Below are positions 62,394 to 64,000 of a stretch of DNA of 64,000 nt, in pieces; the first letter of the stretch is position 1; each line of letters opens with the position of its first letter. This stretch comes from Hetaerina americana (taxonomy: Eukaryota > Arthropoda > Insecta > Odonata > Calopterygidae), in the NCBI GenBank assembly GCA_022747635.1, contig JAKTNV010000119.1, positions 62,001-126,000 of the forward strand, read 5' to 3'. The notes beneath the pieces are model-generated. The model had not been told where the DNA came from. It did not search any database and was given only the letters and a program-made list of their open reading frames with translations. The translations under genes were made by a program, and so were the position numbers.

Positions 62394-64000
62394 TTTTTTT
62401 TTTTAAAGTAATCTACCGGTTAAGGTAGGTTTTTGGATGGACACAACTACCAAACAACTATTTTATTACTCCTAACAAAACACAAAATCCATCATCCTAC
62501 TCTATATCAGGTCCCTCTTCATCTCTGAGTACTTTCTTCCTCCCTTCATCCCGTCCAACATCCCTATCCTGTTCCTTCCCTTTCCTCTTTTGCCCAACAT
62601 TCTACCCTCTATCACAGTCTTCAACATCCCACTGCCGGTCAACACCCCCTTCATCCACTTTTCCTGCCTCCATAGGAATGCTCCCAACAAACCCCTCTCT
62701 TCGCCCACCATACCAAGTACTTCCTCATTTGTTTTCTTCTCTGTCCATTTCACCTTCTCCATTCTTCTCCACACCCACATTTCAAAAGCCTCCAATCTAC
62801 GTCTATCCTCCTGCTTCAATGACCACGTTTCCGCTCCGTACATAGCTACGCTCCATATCAAAGTTTTTACGAGTCTTTTCTTAACATCCTTACTCAAAGT
62901 CCCTGTCATCAACTCCCTCCTCCTTGTGAAAGCCTCTTTGCCTAGCGCAATTCTTCTCCTTACGTCCCTACTACTTTGACCGTGTTGGTCCAAAACACTA
63001 CCGAGATACGTGAACTGTTCTACCTGCTCTATTTTTTGTCCACCTATTTTAATGTTAAGCTTGGCCTTTTTCTTTCTAGAAAATCGCATAACCTTTGTTT
63101 TATTAATATTGATTCTCATCCCATACCTGTCGCACTGAATTTCCAATTCACTAAGCAATGCTTGCAGCCCCTTGGCTGACTGACAAACTAAAGCTTGGTC
63201 ATCAGCAAACCTAACTGATTTTACGAATTGCCCGCCCACCTTCATTCCTACCTCCAGGTCTTCCCATGCCTCTTTGATCATTTCCTCTGCATACAGGTTG
63301 AACAGCAACGGTGATAAAGGGCAACCCTGCCTTACACCCCTTCCTAACACTGCCCATCCTGACTCCCCGTTTGCCACCCGCACCTGAGCAGTCTGAGACA
63401 TGTACAGGTTGCGGATTAGCCTCCTTTCCCTCCAATCTATTCCTATTTTCTGCAGAATACTCATTAGTTTTTCCCAATTCACTCTATCAAACGCTTTTTC
63501 GAAATCTACGAAACAGGCAAATACCTCCTGGTTGTGCTCTATATTCCTCTCGATTAATAATCTCATTACTGCAATGGCATCACGCGTACCTCTCCCCTTC
63601 CTAAACCCAAACTGATCATCCCCTAAGTAATCATTTGCCTTACTCTCTATCCTTTTGTTTATGATCCTGAGAACAACTTTAGCTGCGTGGGATATCAAAC
63701 TAATTGTCCTATAGTCCTCACATGACGTGGCCTTTACCTTTTTCGGAATAGGAACTAAAACTGATCTCACAAAGTCTTCCGGCCAGATTCCCTCCTCATA
63801 AATACTACGGATCAGCCCATATAGCCTCTTCCTCCCACATTTTCCTAAGCACTTTAAAAGTTCCACGGGAATGTTATCTACCCCAACGGCCTTATTTAGT
63901 TTCATCTCCCTTAATGCCCTTTCTATCTCATTGTCTAGTATGCCTGGACCTAAGCTGTCCTCCTCTACGTCATTTTCTTTTTCAATGTCTAACTTTGTTG
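62394..64000 (-). mobile_element. RTE-like non-LTR retrotransposon, 3' part
   Basis: The element reads on the minus strand and is cut by the right end of the window. Its 3' end is marked by a run of 11 T on the plus strand (about 62394-62404), i.e. a poly(A) tail. About 100 bp of 3'UTR lies between the stop codon and the tail. The target-site duplication cannot be tested because the 5' end is outside. Confidence 0.8.
62502..64000 (-). CDS. Non-LTR retrotransposon reverse transcriptase (5' partial)
   Basis: The frame is open from the window end to TAG at 62502, about 499 codons. The Met at 63905 is internal because the frame continues upstream without a stop. The product copies element RNA into DNA at the insertion site. 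Reverse transcriptase motifs appear in order: GVDNIPVELL, DYRTISLIS, FGFRKGRGTRDAI, motif A FACFVDFEKAFDRVNW with its catalytic Asp, motif B GVRQGCPLSPLLFNLY, motif C VRFADDQALV with the catalytic Asp pair, then NKTKVM and the thumb YLGSVL. The C-terminal region has the usual YGAETWSL and Trp-rich stretch. The endonuclease domain would lie upstream, outside the window. All catalytic residues are kept, so this copy is young. The style is RTE-like, but the exact clade is uncertain. The short C-terminus after KYSEMKRDLI may be slightly truncated. Confidence 0.9.
   Translation of the reverse strand, partial: TKLDIEKENDVEEDSLGPGILDNEIERALREMKLNKAVGVDNIPVELLKCLGKCGRKRLYGLIRSIYEEGIWPEDFVRSVLVPIPKKVKATSCEDYRTISLISHAAKVVLRIINKRIESKANDYLGDDQFGFRKGRGTRDAIAVMRLLIERNIEHNQEVFACFVDFEKAFDRVNWEKLMSILQKIGIDWRERRLIRNLYMSQTAQVRVANGESGWAVLGRGVRQGCPLSPLLFNLYAEEMIKEAWEDLEVGMKVGGQFVKSVRFADDQALVCQSAKGLQALLSELEIQCDRYGMRININKTKVMRFSRKKKAKLNIKIGGQKIEQVEQFTYLGSVLDQHGQSSRDVRRRIALGKEAFTRRRELMTGTLSKDVKKRLVKTLIWSVAMYGAETWSLKQEDRRRLEAFEMWVWRRMEKVKWTEKKTNEEVLGMVGEERGLLGAFLWRQEKWMKGVLTGSGMLKTVIEGRMLGKRGKGRNRIGMLDGMKGGRKYSEMKRDLI

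Overview
The window is animal nuclear DNA, most likely from an arthropod and probably an insect. It is AT-rich, has spliced genes with GT-AG introns, long TA microsatellites, RTE-like LINE reverse transcriptases and a Penelope-like fragment with a hammerhead ribozyme motif. The species cannot be named from the sequence. No bacterial operon structure, CRISPR array, rRNA or tRNA gene was seen.

Positions 1-55840 are a direct tandem array of a ~13.09 kb unit: four full units (1-13090, 13091-26172, 26173-39260, 39261-52361) and a truncated fifth (52362-~55840). The array runs off the left end of the window. Unit boundaries are set by where the window starts and are therefore arbitrary. Units 1-4 are nearly identical, yet different blocks group the units differently, which is the mark of gene conversion or unequal exchange.

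Each unit appears to carry two head-to-head genes, reconstructed here from splice sites and reading-frame phase. The minus-strand gene has three exons and encodes a 642-residue basic, Ser/Pro-rich protein with 34-residue repeats. Its first two exons are an internal duplication of each other. The plus-strand gene has five small exons and encodes a 97-residue protein with one or two membrane segments; its last two exons lie in the next unit. About 540 bp separate the two start codons and may be a shared promoter. Neither product is recognised.

The right edge of the array (55620-55970) is scrambled, with two short pieces of the unit pasted in the wrong order. Beyond it lie a Penelope-like remnant (56030-56500), a 14-bp C/T-rich microsatellite (57195-57494), a ~231-bp satellite (57527-58430), a decayed LINE reverse transcriptase on the plus strand (~60100-61570), and the 3' part of a younger, largely intact LINE on the minus strand (62394 to beyond 64000).

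The strongest candidate for something undescribed is the two-gene array. It shows duplication nested at three scales: 34-aa repeats inside an exon, a duplicated exon plus intron inside the gene, and the gene inside a 13-kb array.
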